From Littorina saxatilis (lineage: Eukaryota > Mollusca > Gastropoda > Littorinimorpha > Littorinidae): a DNA stretch of 64,000 nucleotides. The notes under the pieces are model-generated. The model saw only the letters and a list, made by a program, of their open reading frames with translations. It had not been told where the DNA came from and did no database searches. The position numbers were made by a program, and so were the translations under genes. This document shows, in pieces, positions 23,982 through 34,892 of the stretch (its first letter is position 1; each line of letters begins with the position of its first letter). The stretch spans positions 23,516,190 through 23,580,189 of the forward strand of contig NC_090251.1 of NCBI RefSeq assembly GCF_037325665.1, in the 5' to 3' direction.

Positions 23982-26900
23982 CTATGCGATGAATTCTTCA
24001 GGATCCCATTGTTCCTTGAGCAGGTATTCTCGAGAGCACATGTCAGCCTGAAACAAAGAATCCAAAGACGCTAGTTAACTAGAGGTTTCACATAGAAATC
24101 AACTATGAATCTTTTTCTTTTTTTTCTTAATGAAAAACTTGATTAATTTCATAGTTGTGAGTCTTCGTATAAACTGTCTCAAATGAAAATCAGACACAGG
24201 TAACAAAATAAACAAATAAATGATAAAGAAATTAGTAAATATATAAATACCTACTCAAATAACAGCAACAAGGAAGAAATCTGACAAAATAAAGACAAAA
24301 TGCACACAAAAACAGAGAAAACAAATAAAAGAACAAGTCGCATGAAGCAAAATTAATACTTTTGGTCAATCTGTCGAACTCACAGTATGATACGCACTGT
24401 ATTTCAGGAAGACAATGCCCTGACACATTCACGGGAAAACCGTACTGTGGCCTTGTGGTCGTTTATCATAGTCGTTTGAAGTGACAAGCCAGTATAGCGT
24501 AGTAGCATATAGCGCTTAACAGGAAAGCTCACTTTTCTTTATACTTTTTATTTTCTGAGCTTATTTTTAATCCAATTGGATTCAGGCAATGATAAAGAAT
24601 AAGATGAAATCCTTTTTAGATCGATTACTCAAACTTCATTTTTTATTAGAACTCTTTAGATTTTTAATGATCAAACTCATTAATTAATGTTTAAGCTTCC
24701 AAGCTGAAATGCAATCCCATAGTTTGGGCTTGGTCAAAGATTGCTGTACCAAAATTTCCAACAAAACTTGACAAAATGTAAAAGCATGAAAAAAAAGAAA
24801 GCCCTTAATCTTACAAATCGGGTTGGCTCAGGAATCCTGTACTTGCAGCACTGGAGAGTCAAGGTCACAGCAGAGGTCAAACTGATCTTGTGACCAACGG
24901 ACACGTAGATTGGGTTAGTGGTGGCGTCTGTGCTACGAAGAGCCTGACCCAGTGTGTTGCCACTGTCGGTTGTCAAAGTGAACGTGTCACCTCCCTTCTT
25001 CAGTGTCTGTTTCTGAGGAAACACCAGATACAAACATAAGTAAGAATAAAAATCCCCAAACAGATACAGTGGGACCCCCCCCCCCCCCCCCCCCACTTCT
25101 TTTACGACCTTCAAAAACCTGACAAAATGGGGTAAGGAGGGAATCTGAAAATGGAAGTACTTTCTTTCTTTCTGTATTTGGTGTTTAACGTCGTTTTCAA
25201 CCACGAAGGGTTATATCGCGACGGGGAAAGGGGGGGAGATGGGATAGAGCCACTTGTCAATTGTTTCTTGTTCACAAAAGCACTAATCAAAAATTTGCTC
25301 CAGGGGCATGCAACGTAGTACAATATATGACCTTACTGGGAGAATGCAAGTTTCCAGTACAAAGGACTTAACATTTCTTACATACCGCTTGACTAAAATC
25401 TTTACAAAAATTGACTATATTCTATACAAGAAACACTGAACAAGGGTAAAAGGAGAAACAGAATCCGTTCGTCGCCTCTTACGACATGCTGGGGAGCATC
25501 GGGTAAATTCTTCCCCCTAACCCGCGGGGGAAAATGGAAGTACATTTACAGAGGTTATGAACAGAACATCTGAGAAAGGAGGGTCTTAAAAAGGAGGAAG
25601 TCTTAAATGTGGGGGGTCTTTAAAGGGGGGGTCCACTAGTATGGCTGGAATACTGTGAACAAAAAGTGTGTGCATTCATTTCACAATGGTACATGAGAAA
25701 CAAAAGACCAGACATCCAATCTCACAATTGTCAACGATGACTCTCACGGCCTACAACACAGTTTCATGGAAAATAACACCACCAAAAACCAAGACGGAAC
25801 TTTTTTGTTTGTTTTCTTTTTGTAACAAATAATTGAAAAACAGCATATTCTACAGCTAACCCAGTACAGCTTAATCAAACCGACCTGGACTTGATTTCAT
25901 TTGCACCCACACACTCAGAAAAACAGACCAACATATATGTACATGTATACTATTTCCCTCCCCTCACTTTCTGCCAGCCATTAAAAAAAAGCAACAACTA
26001 ATTAATCAATTGAACAAAGGATTCTATTTTTTTTTTTTTTTTTGGGGGGGGGGGGGGGGGTATTGTTGACCAAAATATGACATTTTACACTGATTTCGAC
26101 AGTTATTGTTCACCTCGACAGCTGGCACGGTCTCGGAGAACACTTGACTGTCTTGATCTGTGTAAAGTGTCATATTTTGGTCAAAAATACAAATAACATA
26201 TAATAATTTCATTCATCTTGCTACCTTTGCCTTGTGAGCTGCATTTTCTTCGATTCCGTCAACGTGTATGAGCGTTTTGCCCACACCCACACAAGGAACG
26301 TCCAGCAAGACTCCCAGCTGACAGGCCAGACCAAAGCCTCGTGGATGAAGCTGACCGTTGCCGTCCACCAGAATTACCTGCACATGCATTCAAGTAACAG
26401 ACCTGTTTACCCCCCCCCCCCCCAAATGGTAATCACGAATGCAACTGGCGCTTTTCAGTAATTTGAGGCATCTTTCAGTAATCTTTTTTATCAACCATAA
26501 ACCAGCTCGAAAACGATTAAACGACACGTTCGAACGCGCGCTACCATGCAAAACAAGTAAAAAATTGATGATCACCATGTTTACCAGTATTTTACTACAC
26601 ACACAGAAGCTCACACACACACACAACAACACAAGACACCTGATATATATGCAAGTTAACAAAGACAAGTTTACTTTATCCACACACAAAAACAGCACAT
26701 TTATAAATTGATCTTGTGCTCCTTTATTATAACACTCAATTATGGCTTTGTATTAACTCATTCGCTGCGTGTCGGAACTGGAAGTCCGACACCTGTGTTT
26801 AGCGTTGGCCGCGTGCCGGCACTTGAGTTCCGACGGATATCACGAATTTTTAACGGTGTAAACGGTCCTGCTGACCAAGGGAAACAACCCCTGCAATGAA

Positions 26901-29900
26901 CTTCTATCTGTCTACAGTGGAACCATTCACTGTAAACAGTTCCTTCCCTTCAATTGTTGGGATTAATTTTATTTTGTTGACGGTGTGCGACCCACGTGTT
27001 TTGACTTTTCCAAGATGGCGGAACGTTCTGCTGACAAGACGTAGTAACTTGAAAAGAGTGCTAGAACTTGTTATTCAGTACGGTTCTGATCTTGACCTAA
27101 GTGATGATGATAGTGGAGATGATATTTTAGATTCTGGTGACAAGTTTGTGCCAATGCCAATGGACGATCATTTGGGTGATGATTCGGGCAATGAAAGTGT
27201 CGATCATGACATTGTGTATGATGAACCCATGACGTAGAAAGTTGTTTGTCTTTTGCTTCAAAGAGGTAGTTTGACTGGATGTGAAGACAACTAAAGGTAT
27301 GTTCTTTCAAATGTTTCATATATTTTGTAAAAGAGAAAGTTTCAAACTTTGTAAAAATGTAAGGCAGGTAAGGTTATTTTGTGTTGTTGATTTTTATTAT
27401 TTTTTTTAAAATGGGTCAAAATCGCCCGATTTGAGGGAACACAGGGAAATTTAATAATTTAGACGCGCCTCGATTATGCTTGACACTCACCAGTTCAAGT
27501 CTATTTAACAGTAATTTTTGTTTCTGATTCACCAGCAACACTCTGATTCACCAGCAACACTCTTGACATTTGAAACAGTGCATATCAGCTTGATTTTGTG
27601 AGAAAAAGTACTGCAACAGTGAGTTACTGGTGTTTCATTCAAGAACAAAAAAGTAATACCGGAATTTAGACATCCAATCCATAATAATTCCGGACAATCC
27701 GGAAGTGTAAACAGGTCTGAAGTAAAGAAAGTAACATTTCAAACCCCTTAAATTCCAAACATTTCGATAACATTTGTTACATCCACCATCATAAAAAATA
27801 AACAACAAAATAAGATAAAACAAGAAGAGCAAACGCTCGATCGAGTCACTTTCGCAGTTCTGAATATTATATGAGGCATCAGATGGACAGGAAGAAATTG
27901 CTATTCACAACACAATGAGTCACGTTCACATAAAATTTGAGCCCGGTCACTTTTATAGTTTCCGAGAAAAGCCCAACGTTAAGTTGTGTGTTGCCGAACA
28001 GAAAAGGCTAGTTATCTCCCTTGTTTTTCTGATAACGTTCGTAAAAGGCTACAGATGTAAATACTTTGATGTAAAGAATAATCCTACAAAGTTTCAATCA
28101 CATCCGATGAACTTTGTCAAAGATATAAAATGTCTAATTTTTCCTTTGACGCTGACCTGTGACCTTGAAAAAGGTCAAAGGTCAACGAAACCATCGTTAA
28201 AGTGTAGAGGTCATTGGAGGTCACGACTAAACAAAATATGAGCCCGATCGCTTTGATAGTTTCCGAGAAAAGTCCAACGTTAAGGTGGTGTCTACGGACG
28301 GCCGGCCGGACGGCCGGCCGTCCGACTAACACTGACCGATTACATAGTCACTTTTTCTCAAGTGACTCAATAAAAACACGAACAAAAACACACCGCACAA
28401 ATACACAGACACTCACTAACAGTACGTAGAGGGAAAGATAGAGCTTCTAACCCGAGTACTTTTACCCACTGACACCTTGAAAACAATAATGATCTGATCA
28501 AAGAGGCAAAAACAATCAGGTTTTCTCTTTCTCTCTCTTTCTGCAATCTCTCTAGTAACAATGAACTTTTCATGAACTAACAGATCTGAACTCACATCTG
28601 GTTTGTACTGCGGGGCATTTCTCAGCATGGTTTGATAGAGAGAGACGAGAAATTCAACCTCCCTGAAGGCCAGGAATCCTGGGATGTATGGAGCTGTCAG
28701 CTCAATCATCTCCAGACGCTTGTACACCACCTGTGAATTCATACAAAAACGCAATGTATCGATTACTTTGGAATGGTGAACAAGCCCTCACGGGCCTCAA
28801 CCACTGATCAAGTCAAATCAACTAATTAAATAAACTTTTGTATTTGAAATAGCTCATTGCAGTTGGTGTAGGCCTTAAGCTTATTTTAATCGTTTGTCCA
28901 GTGTTTAATTTAATTCTCTATTTTTGTATGAACTCAAATGTTTATTGTTCTTAGTATGTCTTGCTAGGCTAAGTTCTATTTAATCAGAGTATGTCTGCGT
29001 GTGCTTATACCTAGTGATATTGTAAAGCGCATAGTGCTTTTAGTTATGCGCTATAGAAATCTCCTTAATAAATAAATAAATAAATAAATAAGTCAAGTCA
29101 AGATTAAACATTGGAATTTCCTTCTTTGAGTCATGTGATGTCAGAGTCCGACAAAATCTCCATCTTTAGGTGGCTACCCGAGACGACAAAAAAAATGCAT
29201 GTTTGTGTGCATTCAATCGTAAAAAATAAAATTCTAACAAAAATCGATCAATACATAAATGTTATTTGTATTTTTGACCAAAATGTGACATTTGACACAG
29301 ATCTCGACTTTCGTTCACTTCGACCGCGCCAACCGCTGGTGTGGTCTCGGAGGAACACTGACCGTCTGGATTTGTGTAAAATGTCATATTTGGTCAAAAA
29401 TACAAACAACGTGTATTATGAGATGGCATTAAAGAAAGCGTCCTTCCTTTGTAAACATTCATGTACACTAACACAGATCTGGCTGGGCTTTAACATGGGA
29501 TAGGAGCATCCTTCCACTTGGACACATACCAACACTCAATTTCCTGGCTGATTCTTGTGCAAAGCCGGAATTATTTGCTGAATCAATCTGACAGAATGGC
29601 ATGGGAGTCTGAATGACAAGACAAATAAAACAATTCAACTCTACAAAGAAAGAAGAAGTCAGGCTGTACACTTTTAGTATTTTTTCAAGTGGAAGGATGC
29701 TTTTACTACAGCTGATGGGGTCTATGTCGACCAAAAGAGAGGGATTCCCTGTAGGTGGAGTTCCTGTAGGGGGGATTCCCTGTATACAGGGAATACCACA
29801 GGGTCTAGGTCCTGTAGTGTTTCGCTGATATCGCTGAAAGTCACGTGATGCTTAGCGACATCGGTAGAAATTGATGTTTTTCTATCTTTTTTTATATTTC

Positions 29901-32900
29901 TTAGAAATTCGAACATGGTTTGCAAGTTTTATTGAAAAACTCCACCCTGTGGGAATCCCTGTATACAGGGAATCCCCCTACAGGAACTCCACCTACAGGG
30001 AATCCCACTCTTTTGGTCGACATAGACCCCATCGGCCTTACTACAGGTTAAAACCTAGGCAGATTGATCGCGTTTCACAACATTGTTTTCTCTTCTCTTT
30101 TTTGATAAAAACACACAGGGACATAATAATAATAATAATAATGGAGCATTTACCTACCTGGAGGTCAGGGAAGGAAAGAATGACGAGGGCGGCACAGGCA
30201 TCCACATTGTTTCCTTTGATGAAAGAAATGTCCACCCCTCCAATGTAGAATGTCTTCCCCGTGTCCTTTCTGATGGCCTGAAGAATGTTCTTCACCTGGG
30301 GACAGTCACGTGTTACTAACTGCTTCTTCAGCTCCAACTGTTCTCTGCAATGACATGCAATGAAAAGCTTAACAAACATATGACTTTAAGTTTACTGAAT
30401 TATTATGTAACTTCAACATTCACGACCAGTCTTGATACTTTAATTCCCCCGAAAGCGGCGTATGGCTGCCTAAATGGCGGGGTTAAAACGGTCTTAAACG
30501 TAAAAACCCACTCGTGCAAAAAACACGTGTACGTAGGAGTTTCAGCCCATGAACGCAGAAAAAGAAGAATACTCTAAAATTAATAGATTTTTTAATGATG
30601 TGCGATACCACAGTGACCTTACGAGTAGTTTTCTACTGCTGATAATTATGATGAAGTCCTGAGATAAACTTTATTCTCGAAATTTTTTGTCAGTTTCTTA
30701 AGAAAGACATGGGGAAGAAATGATAGAATTCGTACATGACACCATTATTCGCATAATCTTCTTCTTCTTCTTCTGCGTTTGTTTGTTTGTTTATTTGTTG
30801 CTTAACGTCCAGCCGACTACGCAGAGCCATATCAGGACGAGGAAGGGGGGGATGAAGGGGGCCACTTGTCAAGCGATTCCTGTTTACAAATGCACTAACC
30901 CATTACTTGTGTCCCAGCAGGCTTTAGTAAAACTAAATTAATACCTACTGGAAGATTACCACTTTCCAGTATGTTAAAATAGGCTTAACCTATCTACTGC
31001 TGGACTTACATCAGAACACTAACAGATTAAACTATACATGAATCGCGAGACAAGCAGCAAGAGAAGAGATTTTTGGAAAAAATACAGGTGAATGAGCAAG
31101 AAGGCAGAAAAAAGAAAAGAATTCATGAAGAAAAAGAGAGCATGACAGGAAAGAGGAACCAAAAATCTACCTAACAGCAAACTAGAAAGCTCCTGCGGTT
31201 CCAAAAACAGGAGGGGTCTTTAATTCTTCTGCGTTCGTGGGCTGAAACTCCCACGTACACTCGTGGTTTTTTTTGCATGAGTGGAATTTTACGTGTATGA
31301 CTGTTTTTTACCCCGCCATTTAGGCAGCCATACGCCGTTTTCTGAGGAAATTCGCATAACGACGTCCTGGAACAATAGGCCGTGAAAGGTGGATGCAGCG
31401 CCTACAGGCTGTTCATCTACTGGCCGATGTGAATGCGTGATATATTGTGTCAAAAATTTCATCTCACACGGCATTAATAGGTAACATGCGCCACGAGTCG
31501 CCTTGTGTGGTGAGATACGTGCGCAATATAATTCCTCGTAAATAAAAAATAAAAAATGCGGTCAGCTTCGCAAAGTGTTCTGCGCGTAGTCCACTTCACC
31601 CAGTTAAGGACAGGCTGAAAGATCCTGGTTTGTTTGTTTGTTCGTTCATGGGCTGAAAATCCCACGGCTTTTACGTGACGTGTATGACCGTTTTTACCCA
31701 GCCATTTAGGCAGTCATACGCCGCTTTCGGAGGAAGCATGCTGGGTATTTTCGTGTTTCTATAACCCACCGAACTCTGACATGGATTATAGGATCTTTTT
31801 CGTGCGCACTTGGTCTTGTGCTTGCGTGTACACACGAGGGTGTTCGGACACCGAGGAGAGTCTGTACACAAAGTTGACTCTGAGAAATAAATCTTTCGCC
31901 GAACGTGGGGATGAACTCACGCTGACAGCGGCCAACTGGATACAAATCCAGCGCGCTACCGACTGAGCTACATCCCCGCCCGAAAGATCCTCGTAAAATG
32001 CACAGCATCATGTGCCTCTCCATAATGTTTGACAGGTTTGACAGGTTTGACTGAATCGCATTCTGCTAGATATGCAGTCATTGAGTCTGTTTTTGTAGGC
32101 AAGTGTGTGCAAACTCAACTATGTTCAAAAAGTCAGCAGTACCTATCTTCCCCTTCAACAATAACACACACTGTCCCTGTCACCCACTTCTCCAACTTCC
32201 TTTGAATGCAAAACCACTGGAAATAGTTTCTTAGGCCTAAAAAAAAAATAGGTGTGGTTACGGTAACCCGACCTACCCTATTTTTAGGGGCCGACCCTAT
32301 AACTTTTTATTACATTTGTCAAAACAAAACAAACAAACAAAAAAACGAGTGCAGAAAACGCAATGAAAGCAAAAGCGCTCGAGTCGCACACTTATTTCCC
32401 TGTCAAGTAGGTTTAATTTGTGCACATTAAAAAAAAAAGTTTAAAAAAAAAAAGTGATTGCCTACCTTCCTACCCTATTTTTTTAGGCTATGTTACCTTA
32501 ACCACACCTTTTTTTTTGTGGCCTTACCGCTCCCATTTTTTCCTTATCTCCTCCTCCACAAGATTGTCCCATTCCCTTGGTTGCTCATATGCTGAGCAGG
32601 TTTCACTGGCGTTCTTTTCTCTGTTGCCAGATTCTGAAACGATACAAATGCATGTATTTCATTGATTGTTCTTTTAATCCAAATGAAAATGATTTTTTTT
32701 GTGTGACTTATCATAAAACAGATATGTATACCTGTATATTATCACAAAATCTACAAAACAAAATGAGCATTGGTGAGCATGAGACAATGTTAAAAGACAA
32801 AAGAGATCTTTACGAACCAAGACAAGGACGGCACAAAATAAAATAAAATCACAACTAAGTACCCAAACCACATCAAACCATAAACTGTGAAACACATGTA

Positions 32901-33446
32901 TGCTTCCGTCACTGCATACATCTGAACACATTCACTACAATCCACTCAGAATCATAAATTCTCACAAACTGACCCACAATCTCTGCCAAATGCATACACT
33001 TCTTATATTTAATTTCAAAATTTTGTTAACATAAAAATAAAAGGTTTACAATTCTTACACATACCTGACTTCCCTGAATCTGTCACCAGTGTTGTCTTCT
33101 CAGAGGGTGACATATCATCATGATTGCTGCATAATTCACATGTACAAGCTTTACCGCTACTTTCTGCATATGAATTCTGTATCAGAGTGCAGGCAGAGCA
33201 GAAATCTGGCTCAGAATTCCAATTTTCAACGTAGACTTCGATAAGAATTCCACAACATTTGCAGTAACGCTGTCCGCAAGGAGTCTGGAATACAACACCG
33301 CCAGTCTCTGCCAGTCTGCACGTTCGGCAAAGGTCGTTCTCTTCGTACATCCAGACCGTCACAGGGTCAAGGATAATCCCACACTTCTTACAACCTCCAC
33401 TCGCGTCCAGTGCCATTGCTCTACTCTTTCTTTCTCTCACTGGCAT
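23982..33446 (-). CDS. ENDOV: Endonuclease V with N-terminal RING/TRAF-like zinc domain (7 exons)
   Basis: EndoV cleaves one nucleotide 3' of inosine; animal enzymes act mainly on inosine-containing RNA. Exons in transcript order: 33065-33446, 32528-32633, 30158-30344, 28596-28730, 26225-26377, 24815-25012, 23982-24047. All joins have AG/GT borders and consistent phase, giving 408 residues (human ENDOV about 282). The EndoV part runs from about residue 152 and keeps the catalytic acids: D201 in GGVDISF, E249 in LAFREV, D275 in LVDGNG and D389 in ADMCSRE, plus the wedge-like APYIPGF. Residues 1-127 are an extra cysteine-rich domain. Exons 2 and 3 have no in-frame Met before D201, so exon 1 must supply the start; an in-frame TGA lies two codons before ATG 33446. 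A second Met at residue 11 is an alternative start. Nuclease identity is near certain; the fusion is read from splice phase only. Confidence 0.9.
24340..24780 (-). mobile_element. 0.85-kb repeat, copy E (diverged, in ENDOV intron 6)
   Basis: Recognisable landmarks (AAGTCGCATGAAGC, TTTTTAATGATCAAACTCAT, CCAAGCTGAAATGCAATCCC) without the microsatellite. It ends about 35 bp from the exon-6 donor. Confidence 0.6.
25067..25640. mobile_element. Tc1/mariner-like MITE, interrupted
   Basis: Left end TA-CAGTGGGACCCCCC, right end GGGGGGGTCCACT, with the retroposon at 25161-25530 inside. Confidence 0.65.
25161..25530 (-). mobile_element. GTTTAACGTCG-tail retroposon, nested in a Tc1/mariner-like MITE
   Basis: Complete copy with AAAATGGAAGTAC duplicated at 25148-25160 and 25531-25543. 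No tRNA head is visible. In ENDOV intron 5. Confidence 0.85.
26062..26200. mobile_element. Palindromic MITE (GACCAAAATATGACA), copy 1
   Basis: Inverted arms TTGACCAAAATATGACATTT and AAGTGTCATATTTTGGTCAA around a short centre with GGTCTCGGAG. In ENDOV intron 5. Confidence 0.7.
26753..27454 (+). mobile_element. Probable internally deleted piggyBac element
   Basis: Bounded by TTAA at both ends (26753-26756, 27451-27454). The right end has GGGTCAAAATCGCCCGATTT and GGGAACACAGGG, reminiscent of piggyBac subterminal DNA. An ORF fragment reads [20 protein letters not shown] followed by an acidic stretch, like piggyBac transposase N-termini. No DDD catalytic part. ENDOV intron 4. Confidence 0.5.
27842..28370 (+). 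mobile_element. Dispersed repeat with GAGTCACTT ends and nuclear-receptor-like palindrome
   Basis: Starts at GAGTCACTTTCGC and ends at TTTCTCAAGTGACTCA. It contains the palindrome CGGCCGGCCGGACGGCCGGC near 28299-28321 and two DR1-type sites facing each other near 28154-28184. ENDOV intron 4. Confidence 0.65.
28805..29095 (+). mobile_element. LINE-derived 3' end with (AAAT)n tail
   Basis: TGTAAAGCGCATAGTGC..GCGCTATAGAAAT followed by (AAAT)n is a common LINE/SINE 3' hairpin and tail. ENDOV intron 3. Confidence 0.55.
29261..29410. mobile_element. Palindromic MITE (GACCAAAATATGACA), copy 2
   Basis: Same arms and centre as 26062-26200. In ENDOV intron 3. Confidence 0.7.
29470..30060. mobile_element. 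Foldback MITE M1, copy 3, split by a younger element
   Basis: Left arm AGATCTGGCTGGGCTTTAAC..; right arm CAAGTGGAAGGATGCTTTTA then, beyond the 29712-30037 insertion, TTACTACAGGTTAAAACC. Lies in ENDOV intron 3. Confidence 0.65.
29712..30037. mobile_element. Mutator-like foldback element with 9-bp target duplication
   Basis: 326 bp with ~90-bp inverted arms (GATGGGGTCTATGTCGACCA..), each holding GATTCCCTGTATACAGGGAA. TTACTACAG is duplicated at 29703-29711 and 30038-30046. A 9-bp duplication and long arms suggest a MULE-type origin. Inserted into foldback M1 copy 3. Confidence 0.75.
30437..30575 (+). mobile_element. SINE 3' fragment
   Basis: Only the tail half (AAAGCGGCGTATGGCTGCCT..CATGAACGCAGAA) remains. 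In ENDOV intron 2. Confidence 0.75.
30774..31015 (-). mobile_element. Retroposon with AAC-type tail (ENDOV intron 2)
   Basis: (GTTT)n tail, GCTTAACGTCCAGCCGACTA and CCACTTGTCAAGCGATTCCT, linking the family-3 SINE tail to the GTTTAACGTCG group. The 5' end is not defined. Confidence 0.6.
31217..31345 (-). mobile_element. SINE 3' fragment
   Basis: Reverse tail half of the same family, ending near 31345 without a head. Confidence 0.75.
31627..31981 (-). mobile_element. tRNA-derived SINE, family 1, copy 1 (ENDOV intron 2)
   Basis: Reverse copy with A box TAGCTCAGTCGG in the head. Duplication GAAAGATCCT at 31617-31626 and 31982-31991. Confidence 0.9.
32234..32523. mobile_element. Harbinger-like MITE, copy 2, abutting ENDOV exon 2
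   Basis: Near-identical to copy 1 through most of its length, with TTA duplications at 32231-32233 and 32524-32526. On the gene strand the right-hand TTA is positions +2 to +4 of the ENDOV exon-2 donor, and the first base of the element is the +5 G. Confidence 0.8.
33065..33446 (-). CDS. ENDOV: ENDOV exon 1: degenerate RING / TRAF-like zinc-binding module
   Basis: This exon encodes 127 residues with 13 cysteines. C40-x2-C43-x13-C57-x-Q59-x2-C62-x2-C65-x17-C83-x2-C86 fits the RING spacing, with glutamine where the single zinc-binding histidine normally stands. The segment [12 protein letters not shown] resembles the TPCGHRFC box of TRAF RINGs. An extra CKKC pair (C19, C22) precedes it and a C-x-C-x2-C cluster (C101, C103, C106) follows. 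The exon ends in phase 1 at a GTATGT donor and joins exon 2 in frame. Domain class is inference from spacing; ubiquitin-ligase activity cannot be assumed because the histidine is missing. Confidence 0.75.
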
Positions 33447-34321
33447 ACTTCAGCGACTGGGTTCTATGGAAGCTGATGACACATGTATGACAGACATGCG
33501 TTAGACAACTCTGCACATTTCTTCTTGTTTCATCATCAAAATTCTTCTTCATCTAAAGTGAAGGTAACGCACAAGAACCCTGATGAATCTCCTCTAGTTG
33601 CATATGCACCAACAGCCACTCGATCCTCTCTCTCTATCTCACTCACATTTCTATTGCTCAACCAAGTTTGAGAGTCCGGAAGCTATGTGGAGTAGAGACA
33701 TCAACTCAGCTGCTTAGCTTTGCATCTCTATATAGATCTACATACGTGTTGAATGAGGTTTGGCTTTTTTTGTTAATATAGATCGGTTTGTGTTTACATT
33801 TATAACCCATGCACACTAACAAGTGACAGTTGTCCGTCGAAAAGTTTTGTGGCTGCAGAAACATCAATACTTCAAAAGTGTGGTGCGGTGTTACTCCCGG
33901 AAAACATTACGCAAGAACGGAGTAAGATTCGATTGGAAGGTTCGGGGTACTAACACTTGCATCAGTCTACAATCGACTTGTCTCAGTGGTGGAATCGAGA
34001 CTTGGACCACAGGCGGAAAGTAGTGGTCCAGTAAACGATACCTTCCGCCTGTGCTTGGACATTGAAATCCCACAGATGAAAAGTGCAACGATCCAAGGGA
34101 GGTAAGGCTCGAAGTAGTCCGTTTAAAGGGAAATAAGACGAATGGCTTGTTGTAATGGTTCGTCTGCTATTCCAACTCTAGTGCTTTTGCGTGTAGCAAA
34201 AAAAGGCAACAAAGTACAATTTTGAAACTTGGACATACAAACATTCCGTATTCATGTTTCAGTGGAACATGCGTCCAACCAAACCATTACAAATCCAACT
34301 CTCTCTCCCTCCTCACTGGCA
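33447..34321. other. ENDOV upstream region
   Basis: No ORF recognised; an imperfect inverted pair (CACAGGCGGAA at 34009, TTCCGCCTGTG at 34042) could form a hairpin. Presumed promoter and 5' UTR of ENDOV. Confidence 0.4.

Positions 34322-34323
<2 letters not shown>

Positions 34324-34389
<66 letters not shown>
34324..34389. repeat. (CA)n microsatellite, 66 bp
   Basis: Pure CA tract between ENDOV and the DIRS element. Confidence 0.95.
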
Positions 34390-34392
<3 letters not shown>

Positions 34393-34421
34393 TTGCACTT
34401 CTTTCTGAATTATTAGCTTTG

Positions 34422-34427
34422 TTTATT
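34422..34427 (-). terminator. Candidate original DIABLO polyadenylation signal
   Basis: AATAAA on the minus strand, about 95 bp beyond the far end of the DIRS element. No AATAAA is visible between the DIABLO stop and the DIRS element. Inference only. Confidence 0.3.
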
Positions 34428-34561
34428 TTGTCAAAGAAAAATAATAAAATTCCTTTTCTGCAAAACATATGAGTTGCAGTTCACATTTGTAAGGTAAAAG
34501 ACCTTCATGTAAAAAAATCGAAAATTTCAAAACTAAATTTTCATTTAATTAATATACTTAC

Positions 34562-34735
34562 TCAACTCACATAAATGGCATTAACTTCAGTTCATTGCTA
34601 AGATATTGAAGTAGTACTCGACCCTGGTAAGGGGGGAAGTAACTCCCTAAGAAAAACAATCCGTAGTCAAGGACGGGAGTCACCTCCCCTACCGGTAACC
34701 CGCACATGCGCGGTCCTGCTACCGGCCGTCATTCC
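34562..34735 (+). repeat. DIRS inverted terminal repeat, left copy
   Basis: Reverse complement of 39793-39965, apparently differing at only one or two positions by eye. It contains no obvious coding sequence. Confidence 0.85.
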
Positions 34736-34799
34736 CCCACGGAAACACACACCTGTAACACATATAATGTTAGCGGGGATGGATGGGAGGGTATAAACG

Positions 34800-34892
34800 A
34801 TGTGAGTTGAGTAAGTATATTAATTAAATGAAAATTTAGTTTTGAAATTTTCGATTCAATCACATATTCTTACCTCAACTCACATAAATGGC
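34800..34892. repeat. Internal complementary region of the DIRS element
   Basis: The first ~57 bp are the reverse complement of the element's left edge (34520-34575), and the rest is the reverse complement of its right edge (39948-39988). They meet at the shared AATC. This is the arrangement known in DIRS-1, where the region is thought to template the circular intermediate. Confidence 0.85.
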
